The notes below the pieces were generated by a model. It saw only the letters and a program-made list of their open reading frames with translations, searched no databases and had not been told where the DNA came from. Positions 43,541-51,963 of a stretch of 64,000 bases of DNA are shown one piece after another (the stretch's first letter is position 1; each line of letters starts with the position of its first letter). Where the stretch lies: the NCBI RefSeq assembly GCF_000308215.1, contig NZ_CAJE01000023.1, positions 1 to 64,000 on the forward strand, given 5' to 3'. Source of the DNA: Methanomassiliicoccus luminyensis B10. Lineage in GTDB: Archaea; Thermoplasmatota; Thermoplasmata; Methanomassiliicoccales; Methanomassiliicoccaceae. The translations under genes were made by a program, and so were the position numbers.

Positions 43541-43939
43541 TTACCTGACCCTTTTGAAGTTCCCCATTATGTCGTACACATACCCGGCGAAGCGGAACTC
43601 GCCATTGGCCCCGCCGGTGCGGATGCTGTCCTGAATGGTGCCCAGTATGGAGGCCGCCAGGTCCTTCCGGTATTTCTCCTCCGGCAGGTGCACGGTGACG
43701 GCGCCGAACTCGTTGGCCGCGAACACATAGTCCTCGAGGTTCGCGACCTCCCCGGCGGTGGCCGCCGATTCCAGGAACTCGAGGTCCACGATCTTCCCGT
43801 CCCTCTCGCTCTTCACCACGCCGCGGGGGAGCACGTCATCCAGGACATAGCTCGCCTTGACGGCGGGGTCCTGCTTCTGCAGCTGCGCGGCCCGCCGTCC
43901 GGCCACGGTGTCCAGGACCGCCTTCTCCTGTTGCTTCAT
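43541..43939 (-). CDS. Small uncharacterised protein
   Basis: 132 aa from ATG 43939 (an upstream in-frame ATG at 43960 is possible). Soluble alpha/beta appearance with SYVLDDVLPRGVVKSERDGK and AANEFGAVTVHLPEEKYRKD. No family recognised. It lies between a TPR protein gene and the QueG-like gene, all co-directional. Confidence 0.5.
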   Translation of the reverse strand: MKQQEKAVLDTVAGRRAAQLQKQDPAVKASYVLDDVLPRGVVKSERDGKIVDLEFLESAATAGEVANLEDYVFAANEFGAVTVHLPEEKYRKDLAASILGTIQDSIRTGGANGEFRFAGYVYDIMGNFKRVR

Positions 43940-43978
43940 CGCTACCGAATCCGAGCACATAGCAAAAGCGTTTCGCGC

Positions 43979-44779
43979 TTACTTGCCGCCATATCTCCGG
44001 ACGTGCTCCCATGCCCGGTGATATCGCTCGTGTCCCTCGCGGTCGGAGTACAGAGCGGCATCGGTCCTGGCGAAGTGCTTCCTGTCCCGGCCGACCGGGC
44101 ATACCTTGATGCAGATGCCGCACGGCGACACGTGCCTCTTGTACAGCTCCTCGTGCTGGGAGACGCAGGCGGCCTTGTCCGTCAGCGCCTCGGGGTACTC
44201 GCCATCCGAGAGGGCCCCGACCGGACAGGCGCGGGTGCAGCGCATGCATCGGATGCACACATCTTCTTTCATGACTGGGTCCGCCGGCAGCTCCGCGGAG
44301 GTGAATATGGAAGTGAACCGCACTCTGGGCCCGTACCGCGGCGTCAGCAGCATGTTGTTCACCCCGAAGGTGCCCAGGCCGGCGTAGTACGCGGCGTGGC
44401 GGTGCGAGAAGAACGCCATCGGGCGTTCTTTTAGGACGCTCAACCCGCCGTACCCGTCCCGGGGGACCGACACCGATGGATGCCCCTGCTCGTTGAGCAT
44501 GGTCGCGATGCGGTAGGCGTCCTGGTCCAGCAGGCGGTTGACCGTGCCGTACAGCTCGTGGTACCAGATGGACGGGGTGGTCTCCAGCACCGGCAGGTGC
44601 ACCGGGATGCCGATCACGACGACCGACCTCGCTTCCGGAAAGATGGACCGGGGCCGGAACTCCGCAGGGACCTCGAGCTCGGATGCCTCGTCCCACCGCT
44701 CCGCCGGCGCGAACCCCACCATGGGGATGTCCAAGTGAGCGCACTTCGCCAGGACCTCGGACCTCAGGTCTGTCATCAT
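43979..44779 (-). CDS. QueG-like iron-sulfur reductase family protein
   Basis: 266 aa. Two [4Fe-4S] motifs, CIRCMRCTRACP and CGICIKVCP, and the N-terminal half (EARSVVVIGIPVH, YYAGLGTFGVNNMLLTPRYG) match the epoxyqueuosine reductase/reductive dehalogenase-related family. Archaea make archaeosine, not queuosine, so the natural substrate is unclear; a corrinoid-dependent reductase or corrinoid activator are alternatives. Confidence 0.78.
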   Translation of the reverse strand: MMTDLRSEVLAKCAHLDIPMVGFAPAERWDEASELEVPAEFRPRSIFPEARSVVVIGIPVHLPVLETTPSIWYHELYGTVNRLLDQDAYRIATMLNEQGHPSVSVPRDGYGGLSVLKERPMAFFSHRHAAYYAGLGTFGVNNMLLTPRYGPRVRFTSIFTSAELPADPVMKEDVCIRCMRCTRACPVGALSDGEYPEALTDKAACVSQHEELYKRHVSPCGICIKVCPVGRDRKHFARTDAALYSDREGHERYHRAWEHVRRYGGK

Positions 44780-44800
44780 GACCGAGATGGGCGGCCTGCC

Positions 44801-46774
44801 TTATTCGCGTTTGCTCTCCTTGGCCCTCTTCTCCTGCCTCTCCCTGATATCCGCCGGGAGCAGGGGGTGGAACGCCCCCTTGCGCTCGTAGGAAGCGAAC
44901 TTGGCGATGGTGGTGCTGCGGTCCGCTCTCTCCACCACGACCATGTCCTCCAGCCTCTCCTTGACGATCCATGCCTGCCCGGAAAGAACGAAGATGTTGT
45001 CCACCGGCAGGTCCACCTGGCCGATCGGCGTTCCCGAACCTTCCTCCACCACCAGGATGCTCTCGAAGCCGGCGATGTTGGAGTACACCTTGGGGCCCAG
45101 GTCCAGGCAGCCCCTGTCCGCGAACAGCCTCCCGCCCTCCTCGCGCACGTACCCGCCCGAGCGGAGGGAGGCGAGGATCGACGCCACATCGTCCTTGGCG
45201 CACAGCCCGTCGAACAGGTCCTCGAAGAACCCCTCGCTGCGCGGCCCGCCGACCAGCGAGGACAGCACCTGCTGCACCGCCACCGACGGGTCGAACTCCA
45301 TCTCCGGCGCCTCGAACTTGCCGCTGAGGATGGACTTGAAGACCCTCTCGTAGTAGAGCATGGTGCCTCCCTTTCCTACCGCCACCACGGAGATGCGGTC
45401 CCCCCGGCGGTTGGAGCGCCCGATGCGCTGCGCCAGGGACGAGACGGAGCGGGGGAGGGAGTGCAGGATCACCAGGTCGATGTCGCCGATGTCCACCCCC
45501 ACCTCCAGCGTGGAGGTGCATGCGCACACCGCCCTCTCGCCCTCCTTTAGCAGCGCTTCCGCCTCCTTTCTCCTCTCCTTCTCCAGCTTACCGTGGTGCA
45601 CCCTGAGGACCTCGGGAGGATAGTGGAAGCGCAGCGTGTTGTTGATGACCTCCTCGGCCTCCCGGGGGGTATTGCAGAACACCAGGACCTTGGAGGCCTT
45701 CTTCTGCCTCGCCCAGAACAGCGCGTTCTCCAGCTCGGGCACGATGTGGTATTCCAGCCCCCGGCCTCCCCCGGCCTGCACCAGCTTCGGCGAGTCCATG
45801 TATTTCGCCGCCACCTTGTCCGGCCTCCCCAGCGTGGCGGTCAGGGCGTACACGCGGAACCGCAGGCCCAGCTCCATGCGCATCCTCCGCAGAAGCGCCC
45901 TGGTCTGGTCGCCTCGGTAGGTGCTGTCGATCATGTGCACCTCGTCCAGCACCACTGCCTTCACGTTCTTGAGCTGGCGGCGCTTCCAGCACATCATCGA
46001 GTCCAGCGACTCCGGCGTGGTCACGATGACGTTCTGCGGATCGCTCTCGTTGAGGTCCTTGACGTCCCCGTCCCTCTGGGCCACCCTGACGCCGAGAGGC
46101 AGCAGGATGTCCTCCAGCCTCTGCCGGATGTCCGATATCAGCGCCCTGGTGGGGGAGATGTACACTACCGACAATCCCTTCCAGCCCTCTGAGATCATCA
46201 TCTCCGTCAAGGGAGCGAACACCGCCTCGGTCTTTCCGCTGGCGGTGGACGAGAGAACCATCACGTCCCCGCCCTCCATTATCGCGGGTATCGACTTCCG
46301 CTGGATCTCCCTCAGCCCGCTGAACCGCCCGAAGAAGTTGTCCCCGGTAAGGGGGAGCATGGCGAGCACCCGCCGGTCCTCCTGCTCATCCTCAGATTCT
46401 TGGCTGGGCGGATCCAGCGTGCCGGAGAGCACCGAAGGCAGCTTGTCGGGCAGCTCCCTCGGGCGCGAGGCCCTCCGGGGCAGCGGAACGAAGGCCGGCC
46501 TGCTCGCCGGCGGGGCCGGTGAGGCGATCGGGGCGGGGGGTGAAGCGCTCCGCCCCCTCTTGGCCAGGGCGCTGTGGTGCTCCGCCTTCCGGGGGTTCCC
46601 TCTCTTGGAATAGATGTCCGCGAGGCGCAGATGTGCCTCCCCCAGCTCCGGGAGAACGGTCAGGGCGCGGATGTACGCGATGATGGCGTCGTCGATCTTC
46701 CCCATGTTCTCGAGGTCCAGCCCCAGGCGGTACTGCTCTTCCGCCCTCGCCTTCCTCGCCGCCTCGCCCTGCAA
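44801..46774 (-). CDS. TPR-fused superfamily 2 DEAD/DEAH helicase (Lhr-like)
   Basis: 657 aa. The first ~70 residues contain TPR units (EEQYRLGLDLENMGKIDDAI, EAHLRLADIYSKRGNPRKAE). A Pro-rich linker leads to an SF2 helicase core with ASGKTEAVFAPLTEM (motif I), LDEVHMID (motif II), ALTATLG (III) and QRIGRSNRRG (VI). The C-terminal part resembles Lhr/YprA-type helicases (DUF1998-like region absent). The TPR fusion is unusual. Start TTG 46774 is the first available codon; ATG 46705 would remove the first TPR. Confidence 0.8.
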   Translation of the reverse strand: MQGEAARKARAEEQYRLGLDLENMGKIDDAIIAYIRALTVLPELGEAHLRLADIYSKRGNPRKAEHHSALAKRGRSASPPAPIASPAPPASRPAFVPLPRRASRPRELPDKLPSVLSGTLDPPSQESEDEQEDRRVLAMLPLTGDNFFGRFSGLREIQRKSIPAIMEGGDVMVLSSTASGKTEAVFAPLTEMMISEGWKGLSVVYISPTRALISDIRQRLEDILLPLGVRVAQRDGDVKDLNESDPQNVIVTTPESLDSMMCWKRRQLKNVKAVVLDEVHMIDSTYRGDQTRALLRRMRMELGLRFRVYALTATLGRPDKVAAKYMDSPKLVQAGGGRGLEYHIVPELENALFWARQKKASKVLVFCNTPREAEEVINNTLRFHYPPEVLRVHHGKLEKERRKEAEALLKEGERAVCACTSTLEVGVDIGDIDLVILHSLPRSVSSLAQRIGRSNRRGDRISVVAVGKGGTMLYYERVFKSILSGKFEAPEMEFDPSVAVQQVLSSLVGGPRSEGFFEDLFDGLCAKDDVASILASLRSGGYVREEGGRLFADRGCLDLGPKVYSNIAGFESILVVEEGSGTPIGQVDLPVDNIFVLSGQAWIVKERLEDMVVVERADRSTTIAKFASYERKGAFHPLLPADIRERQEKRAKESKRE

Positions 46775-46838
46775 CCTTCAGACCCGACCAGCGCATGCCG
46801 CCGGGATAGATAAAACATGGGAAGGGGTGCCCGAACTC

Positions 46839-47666
46839 TCAGGGTATGTCCGAGGGGTTCCAGGTGGTGTGGTAGTCCTCGTTGAGGGAGTCGAGCTCGG
46901 CCATGTCCCCCTCGGAGATGGTGAAATCGAACACCGCGGCGTTCTCGGCGAGCCTCTCCCGGTGCACCGACTTCGGTATCGCCACCATGCCCTTCTGCAG
47001 CACCCATCGGATCATCACCTGGGCGGCGGTGCGGCCGTACCTCTCCGCGACGGCGACCACGCGGGGGTCGCCCAGCTTCTTCCCCCTGGTCAGGGGGCTG
47101 TAGGCCTCCAGGACGATGTTGTTGGACCGGCAGTACTCCAGCAGCTCCTTCTGGTAGAGGAAGGGGGAGAACTCCACCTGGTCCACCATCGGCACCACCT
47201 CGGAATTGGCGATCACCTCGTCCAGATGACGGATCAGGTAGTTGCTCACCCCGATCGCTCGGGCCCGACCATCGTCAAGCAGCTTCTCCAGCGCCCTCCA
47301 GGTTTCCAGGCGCTTGTCGCTCTTGGGCCAGTGGATGAGGTACAGGTCCACGTAGTCCGTTCTCAGCAGCTCCAGGCTCCTGTCGAACGCGGCCAGGGCC
47401 TCATCGTACCCCTGGTCGGAGTTCCACACCTTGGTGGTGATGAAAACATCTTCTCGCGGCACCCCGCTGTTCGCCACCGCCCGGCCCACCGCGTCCTCGT
47501 TCTGATAATATGCGGCGGTGTCGATGTGCCGGTAGCCGAGATCGAGAGCGTCAAGTACGTTCTGGTAAGCCTCCCGGTTAGGTACCTTGAACACTCCTAC
47601 GCCCAGGGAGGGCATGCGCACGCCGTTGGAAAGCTCGACGGTGCTTGTGAGGGAGAGCGATGCCAT
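46839..47666 (-). CDS. Aldo/keto reductase, copy 2
   Basis: 275 aa, about 40 percent alike by eye to copy 1. Catalytic residues: YRHIDTAAYYQNEDAV (Asp, Tyr), ITTKVW (Lys), LYLIHWPKS (His). Cofactor loop MVAIPKSVHRERLAEN. TATA CTGTTTATCC near 47690-47700 is ~26 nt upstream of ATG 47666, again suggesting a leaderless message. Confidence 0.88.
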   Translation of the reverse strand: MASLSLTSTVELSNGVRMPSLGVGVFKVPNREAYQNVLDALDLGYRHIDTAAYYQNEDAVGRAVANSGVPREDVFITTKVWNSDQGYDEALAAFDRSLELLRTDYVDLYLIHWPKSDKRLETWRALEKLLDDGRARAIGVSNYLIRHLDEVIANSEVVPMVDQVEFSPFLYQKELLEYCRSNNIVLEAYSPLTRGKKLGDPRVVAVAERYGRTAAQVMIRWVLQKGMVAIPKSVHRERLAENAAVFDFTISEGDMAELDSLNEDYHTTWNPSDIP

Positions 47667-48108
47667 GGTGGGGAGGATATGTCGCGCAAAGGGATAAACA
47701 GTTTTCTTGACCCGTCCGACGGGGCCGGAGGCCCCCCGCGCTCCGCTCTATGCTATCCGTGGTTACCGTTACATACTGCTATGCAATACCGGCCGTACGG
47801 CATACGACGGACCTCGCATCCGTTAACGGCCCTCCGCAGAGGACTGGCCAATTGTTAAGAGTCCAATAATAATCGATACCCACATGGTGATTTGAGTCCT
47901 TGGAAGGATATTTTTTACAGACATAGAATAAACTGATTCCATGGATTACTTTATTAAACCCCGTCACTTGATTTTACCGTTGGTCTCGGCAGGAAGGTAA
48001 TGTCGATGGTAGCGGTAGAGGGATCACGAAAGCCCTGCGGTTGCCAAAGTCCTTATTTTTCCAGGCCAAAGGCTACTAACACAAAACAAGGAGGATCAGG
48101 TGGGAAAC
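47667..48108. promoter_or_regulatory. 442-bp intergenic region with promoters for the aldo/keto reductase and acetate-type transporter
   Basis: AT-rich in its centre (47850-47970). TATA-like elements fit the reductase on the minus strand (47690-47700) and the transporter on the plus strand (CTTATTTTTC, ~48049-48059). No open frame or RNA gene is supported. Confidence 0.5.
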
Positions 48109-48144
48109 ATGATAAACGAAAAGGAGTTTGATTGCCATGAGTGA
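48109..48144 (+). CDS. Short leader peptide upstream of transporter
   Basis: 11-codon frame (MINEKEFDCHE, then TGA) with GGTG 7 nt before ATG 48109. It overlaps the transporter start at 48137 by 8 bp. It could couple translation of the transporter or be a chance frame. No stem-loop attenuator is evident. Confidence 0.35.
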   Translation: MINEKEFDCHE

Positions 48145-48715
48145 GAAATACGGAAATGCTGCGGCAATAGGGTTCATCGGCTTTGGACTGCCGACTGTTC
48201 TTCTCAGTCTGTCCTATGCCGGCGCCTACGCTGCCGACGCGATGCTCTTGGGCATGTTTATTTTCCTGGGCGGCTTTTGTGAGGTCGTCGCGGGTGCGAT
48301 GCTTTGGAAGATGGGAGACACCTTCGCCTCTCTGGCCTTCACGGCCTTTGGGTTCTTCTGGCTAAGTCTGGCTGTGGTAAACCTCGCTCCTCTGCTGGGG
48401 TTCGCCGCTGCAGTCCCGGACTCTCTGGGATTCTATCTGCTCATGTGGGGCGTGTTCGCTGGCGGAATGGCCATCGGTGCGCTGAAGGCGCCTAGGGCGG
48501 TGCTGTTCCTGCTGGCCGGGCTGTCCCTGCTGTTCTTCCTGCTCGCCGCCGCCCAGTTCACCGGGAGTGCCGACATCCTCAAGATCGCCGGCATCTGGGG
48601 CATCATCGACGGTTTCTCCGGCGTGTATATCTCCCTGGCCCTCGTGATCAACGAGTCCATGGGCCGCGAGATCATACCCCTGTTCGCCCCCAAGGCCGCC
48701 AAGGCCGCGGCTTGA
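48137..48715 (+). CDS. Acetate/succinate-type transporter (AceTr, SatP/GPR1 family)
   Basis: 192 aa, six membrane helices. The family signature near the N-terminus (NAAAIGFIGFGLPTVLLSLS) and FLGGFCEVVAGAMLWKMGDT are clear, the latter a typical AceTr helix. ATG 48137 preceded by AAAAGGAG. Hydrogenotrophic methylotrophs of this order need acetate as a carbon source, so acetate uptake is a sensible role. Confidence 0.87.
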   Translation: MSEKYGNAAAIGFIGFGLPTVLLSLSYAGAYAADAMLLGMFIFLGGFCEVVAGAMLWKMGDTFASLAFTAFGFFWLSLAVVNLAPLLGFAAAVPDSLGFYLLMWGVFAGGMAIGALKAPRAVLFLLAGLSLLFFLLAAAQFTGSADILKIAGIWGIIDGFSGVYISLALVINESMGREIIPLFAPKAAKAAA

Positions 48716-48860
48716 GCGCGCGAACGGGAAGCAGGAAAACGCCAAAGAGGGCGGGGAGCCCTCCCTTTCCAACTTTTAACTTTTACCCTTGTTCCATGCG
48801 CTTCATCGAACGGCGCCTTTTGGTTAACGTTCGGTACGTTCACGAAGCATGTTCACCCAA

Positions 48861-48870
48861 TATTCTTATA
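48861..48870 (+). promoter_or_regulatory. TATA box for the zinc-finger repeat protein gene
   Basis: TATTCTTATA centred 28 nt upstream of ATG 48894, predicting leaderless transcription from that ATG. Confidence 0.6.
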
Positions 48871-48893
48871 CAACGCACTTGAATTTTGCTCAA

Positions 48894-49460
48894 ATGGTGA
48901 CGGGGATGACCGTTGTAAGATGTCCAATATGCAGCGAGGAGGTGGCAGGCGCGGGCAAGGAAGGCCTTACCTCGAACCTGCGAGCACATTTGACCAGCGA
49001 GCACGAGGTGGACAACCAGCTCGAGGCGGAGAAGAACAGGCCTTATCTGGGCACCCGAGATGACTTCACGAGGCCGTCGGACGACTGCAGTGAGCATCAG
49101 TACATCGGGATCTGCTTGAACAAGGACGTATACGCCGATCAGGAACAGTTCGTGGGCAGATCGGACTGGAACGCCCAGAGCAGCCGGGCCCCCGAGAGGC
49201 AGTACATCGGCACCTCGGGCGACTTCGACAGCCAGAGCGGCCGGGGCAACATAAAGCAGTACGTGGGTGCCAGGGACGATTTCTCCCGGCCGGACGACGC
49301 CTGCCAGGAAAAGCAGTTCCTCGGGACGTGCTCCGCCACGCCGGGCGAGGCGCCGGCGGTGAAGTGCCCCGTATGCGGGCAGCAGCTGACCGGAGTGAGC
49401 GATCAGGAGCTGTCGGACAACCTGTGCGGGCACTTCGAAGCGAAGCACATAGTCAGATGA
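48894..49460 (+). CDS. Repeat protein capped by two zinc fingers
   Basis: 188 aa from leaderless ATG 48894. N-terminal finger CPICSEEV...HLTSEH and C-terminal finger CPVCGQQL...HFEAKH each have C-x2-C...H-x4/x3-H ligands. Between them lie about six degenerate ~18-20-residue repeats built on Q-Y/F-I/V-G-T/R followed by D-x-F/W and S/R-rich residues (QYIGTSGDFDSQSGR, QYVGARDDFSRPDDA, EQFVGRSDWNAQSSR). No family recognised. The symmetric cap-repeat-cap layout suggests a stable scaffold or nucleic-acid-binding protein. Confidence 0.6.
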   Translation: MVTGMTVVRCPICSEEVAGAGKEGLTSNLRAHLTSEHEVDNQLEAEKNRPYLGTRDDFTRPSDDCSEHQYIGICLNKDVYADQEQFVGRSDWNAQSSRAPERQYIGTSGDFDSQSGRGNIKQYVGARDDFSRPDDACQEKQFLGTCSATPGEAPAVKCPVCGQQLTGVSDQELSDNLCGHFEAKHIVR

Positions 49461-49685
49461 GCGGAGGCCGGGCCTCGAAGGCCCGGTAAAGCTCAACCTC
49501 GGCCGGTCCCTTTGCCGCTCCCCGGGAAAATGACGGCACGGTCCGGCCAGGACCAGGCTTGGCGTCCTGGCGCGGCGCAAAGTCCGAAGCGCGTTCACGG
49601 GCGCGACCTTGTTTTCTTTGATCATGCGAGCTCGCGCTCACGGGTAAAGGGGCAATAAAAAAGAAATGATGAAAGAGGTTTGGGC

Positions 49686-50738
49686 CTACTTTGCTGCGGT
49701 GGCGTTGAACGGTACCTGTATCACCTGCCCGCTTTTCTGGTCGCGGTACTCCATCAGGGTTGGGTCATCGGCGATCTTGTAGTACGCAGTGAACTGCGTG
49801 GACTGTCCGATGTCCAGGCTCTGAGACTTGAACGAGGTCATCTCAGGGTCCGGGACCGCCGCAGCGGTCTTGCTGTAGACTACCAGCCCCGAGGCGTTCA
49901 CGTCGCGGCGGAGGTTCCAATCATTGGTGATGTTGGTCTGTACCGCGTAGTAAGCACCCTCGCGCGTACCGTTCCCTATGGTCTTCACCGTCAGCGTTCC
50001 GTTCTCCGGGACATTGATCGGGCTGATGCTCAGAGGCTGGGAGAGCGCCTTGCCGGTCTCGGGGTTGAACGACTGGAACGTCACGTTGTAGGTGCCGGTA
50101 CGGTTGAAGATCAGGTTCACGTCGTCCCGGTGCGTGCTCGATCCATCGCTCTGCCAGACCGGACCTATGTCCGATGCGCCGTAATGGGTCCCGTTGATGT
50201 AGTTGAACGTCCAGTGCACAGAGTTGTTGTTACCGAAGTTGTGCTCTATGCCCTCCTGGTTGATCCCGCCAGGCTCCCTCTGGACGAACACCTTGGTGAG
50301 CACCGGGCCCTGGTATCCGTTGACCGGCGTGCTCACCACCTGGAACGCGCTCGATTCACCCCGCACGAAGGTGTAGCTGCCCAGCTGTCCCTGTCCAGGA
50401 TACGCAGCGGACAGCGACACGTTGGCCGCGCTCTGGTTCATCGCTACGGGGCTGTTGACCGCCAGGGGGGTCTCGGTGATCTCACCCTCCGACCCTCCCC
50501 CGTTGAGCCAGTCCTGGTTGTTCAGGGCCAAGGCCGCAATGGCTGCTGCTATGATGATCACGGCGGCCGCCAAAATGGCCCACAGAGCCCTTCTCCGTCC
50601 GGGGGTCCTTCTGGGGGGAGGAGCTACTTCCCTCCTCTCCACAGGAGCGACCTCCCTTTTCTCCGCTGCGGGAGGGACGGGTTCGCAGGGCTCCTCGCCA
50701 CTGACTCGACCCAATGGTTCTCCTTCATCATTCCTCAT
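49686..50738 (-). CDS. Membrane-anchored extracellular protein with many N-glycosylation sites
   Basis: 350 aa. The N-terminal ~50 residues are cytoplasmic and Pro/Arg-rich. One helix follows (ALWAILAAAVIIIAAAIAAL), then a large exterior beta-rich domain with several N-x-S/T sequons (for example NQSA, NVSL, NRTG, NGTL, NITN, NASG). Ig-like or adhesin-like; no catalytic motif. It ends in TAG with TGA 15 codons on. A cell-surface or inter-membrane role is inferred. Confidence 0.6.
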   Translation of the reverse strand: MRNDEGEPLGRVSGEEPCEPVPPAAEKREVAPVERREVAPPPRRTPGRRRALWAILAAAVIIIAAAIAALALNNQDWLNGGGSEGEITETPLAVNSPVAMNQSAANVSLSAAYPGQGQLGSYTFVRGESSAFQVVSTPVNGYQGPVLTKVFVQREPGGINQEGIEHNFGNNNSVHWTFNYINGTHYGASDIGPVWQSDGSSTHRDDVNLIFNRTGTYNVTFQSFNPETGKALSQPLSISPINVPENGTLTVKTIGNGTREGAYYAVQTNITNDWNLRRDVNASGLVVYSKTAAAVPDPEMTSFKSQSLDIGQSTQFTAYYKIADDPTLMEYRDQKSGQVIQVPFNATAAK

Positions 50739-50940
50739 ATCTCACGAGTCCTCCTTCTTTCAATGAGGCTGGAACATCTTTGGAACAAGCCGTATTTTAA
50801 GGACGTCCTTGGGGCTTTGCCATCTGGCAGTGCGTTGAGGAAGCCTCGCTAACGTACGTAAGACGTCATACCTATGCACGTTTGGGTTCGGCCGAATATG
50901 CCCCCTCTTCCCTGACGTAACGGCCATAACGGTTTTACCG

Positions 50941-51837
50941 ATGGCATGCCATGGCGCCCTGTTGAACGATGCTAGCGCGAGTGCAGCGTCCCCGGCCGGG
51001 AAGATCAGGGCCCTCTCTGATCTGGTCCGACCCGAGCTGCCGGTGACCGCGGGCCTATGCGTGCTGGTGGGCCAGGTGCTGGCGCTGGGCGCGTTCCCGT
51101 CGGCAGGGGAGGCGTTCCTGGGCTTCCTGGTCGGCTTTCTTGTGTCCGGCTCAGCGATGATATCCAATGACTACTTCGACCTCGAGGTCGACCGGGTCAA
51201 CCATCCCGGAAGGCCGCTCCCTTCCGGCAGGGTCACCGTCCATGAGCTGGCGGCCCTGGCGATAGCGTTCTCGGTCCTCGGCCTGCTCTCCGCGGCACTG
51301 CTTGGCCTTCCTGCCCTCGCTCTCGCCCTGGGCATATGGGCCCTGGGCCTGCTGTATAACTGGAGGTTCAAGGAGAGCGGGCTGCCCGGCAACCTGATGG
51401 TGGCCACCTCGGTGGCCTCGACCTTCGTGTTCGGGGGCGTGGCGGTGGGAGCGGTGAACGGGGCGGTGCTGTCCTTCGCCGCCCTGGCCTTCGTGTTCGA
51501 CCTGGCGGAGGAGATCGCCGCCGGGGCCATGGACCTGAAGGGCGACGAAAAGAGGAAGGTCAGGACCCTGGCCAGGCTGAGGGGGAAAAGTTTCGCCCTC
51601 CGCGTCTCCGGCGCGCTGTTCGCTATGTTCATCGCCCTGAGCTTCCTGCCCTTCGTGATGGGCTGGCTCGGCGTAGTTTACCTGGTCCTCATCGTCATCG
51701 CCGATGCGGGGCTGGCTTATCTCGCCCTCAGGCTGATGAGGAGTGAGACTCCTGAAGAGGGAAGGGGGAGGATGCGCCAGCTGTACCTCTCGCTCGGCCT
51801 CTTCATAGTCGCGTTCATCGTCAGCAGGCTGCTTTGA
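50941..51837 (+). CDS. UbiA-family prenyltransferase (probable digeranylgeranylglyceryl phosphate synthase)
   Basis: 298 aa, eight to nine membrane helices. The first Asp-rich motif NDYFDLEVDRVNHPGRPLPS and the second region FDLAEEIAAGAMDLKGDEKR identify the UbiA superfamily. In archaea this branch often attaches the second geranylgeranyl chain to the lipid backbone, which I consider most likely. A prenyltransferase for a quinone-like carrier cannot be excluded. Confidence 0.78.
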   Translation: MACHGALLNDASASAASPAGKIRALSDLVRPELPVTAGLCVLVGQVLALGAFPSAGEAFLGFLVGFLVSGSAMISNDYFDLEVDRVNHPGRPLPSGRVTVHELAALAIAFSVLGLLSAALLGLPALALALGIWALGLLYNWRFKESGLPGNLMVATSVASTFVFGGVAVGAVNGAVLSFAALAFVFDLAEEIAAGAMDLKGDEKRKVRTLARLRGKSFALRVSGALFAMFIALSFLPFVMGWLGVVYLVLIVIADAGLAYLALRLMRSETPEEGRGRMRQLYLSLGLFIVAFIVSRLL

Positions 51838-51963
51838 TCATCGCCCTGGCACGTTGCTGAGAGAGGATGTTTAAAAATACCGTTGAACATTAGCTCAGTA
51901 GGGCGTTCGGGACGATGTTGTCACCGAGCGATATCTTCGAGTGCAGGCGGCAGGGGCGGGCCC

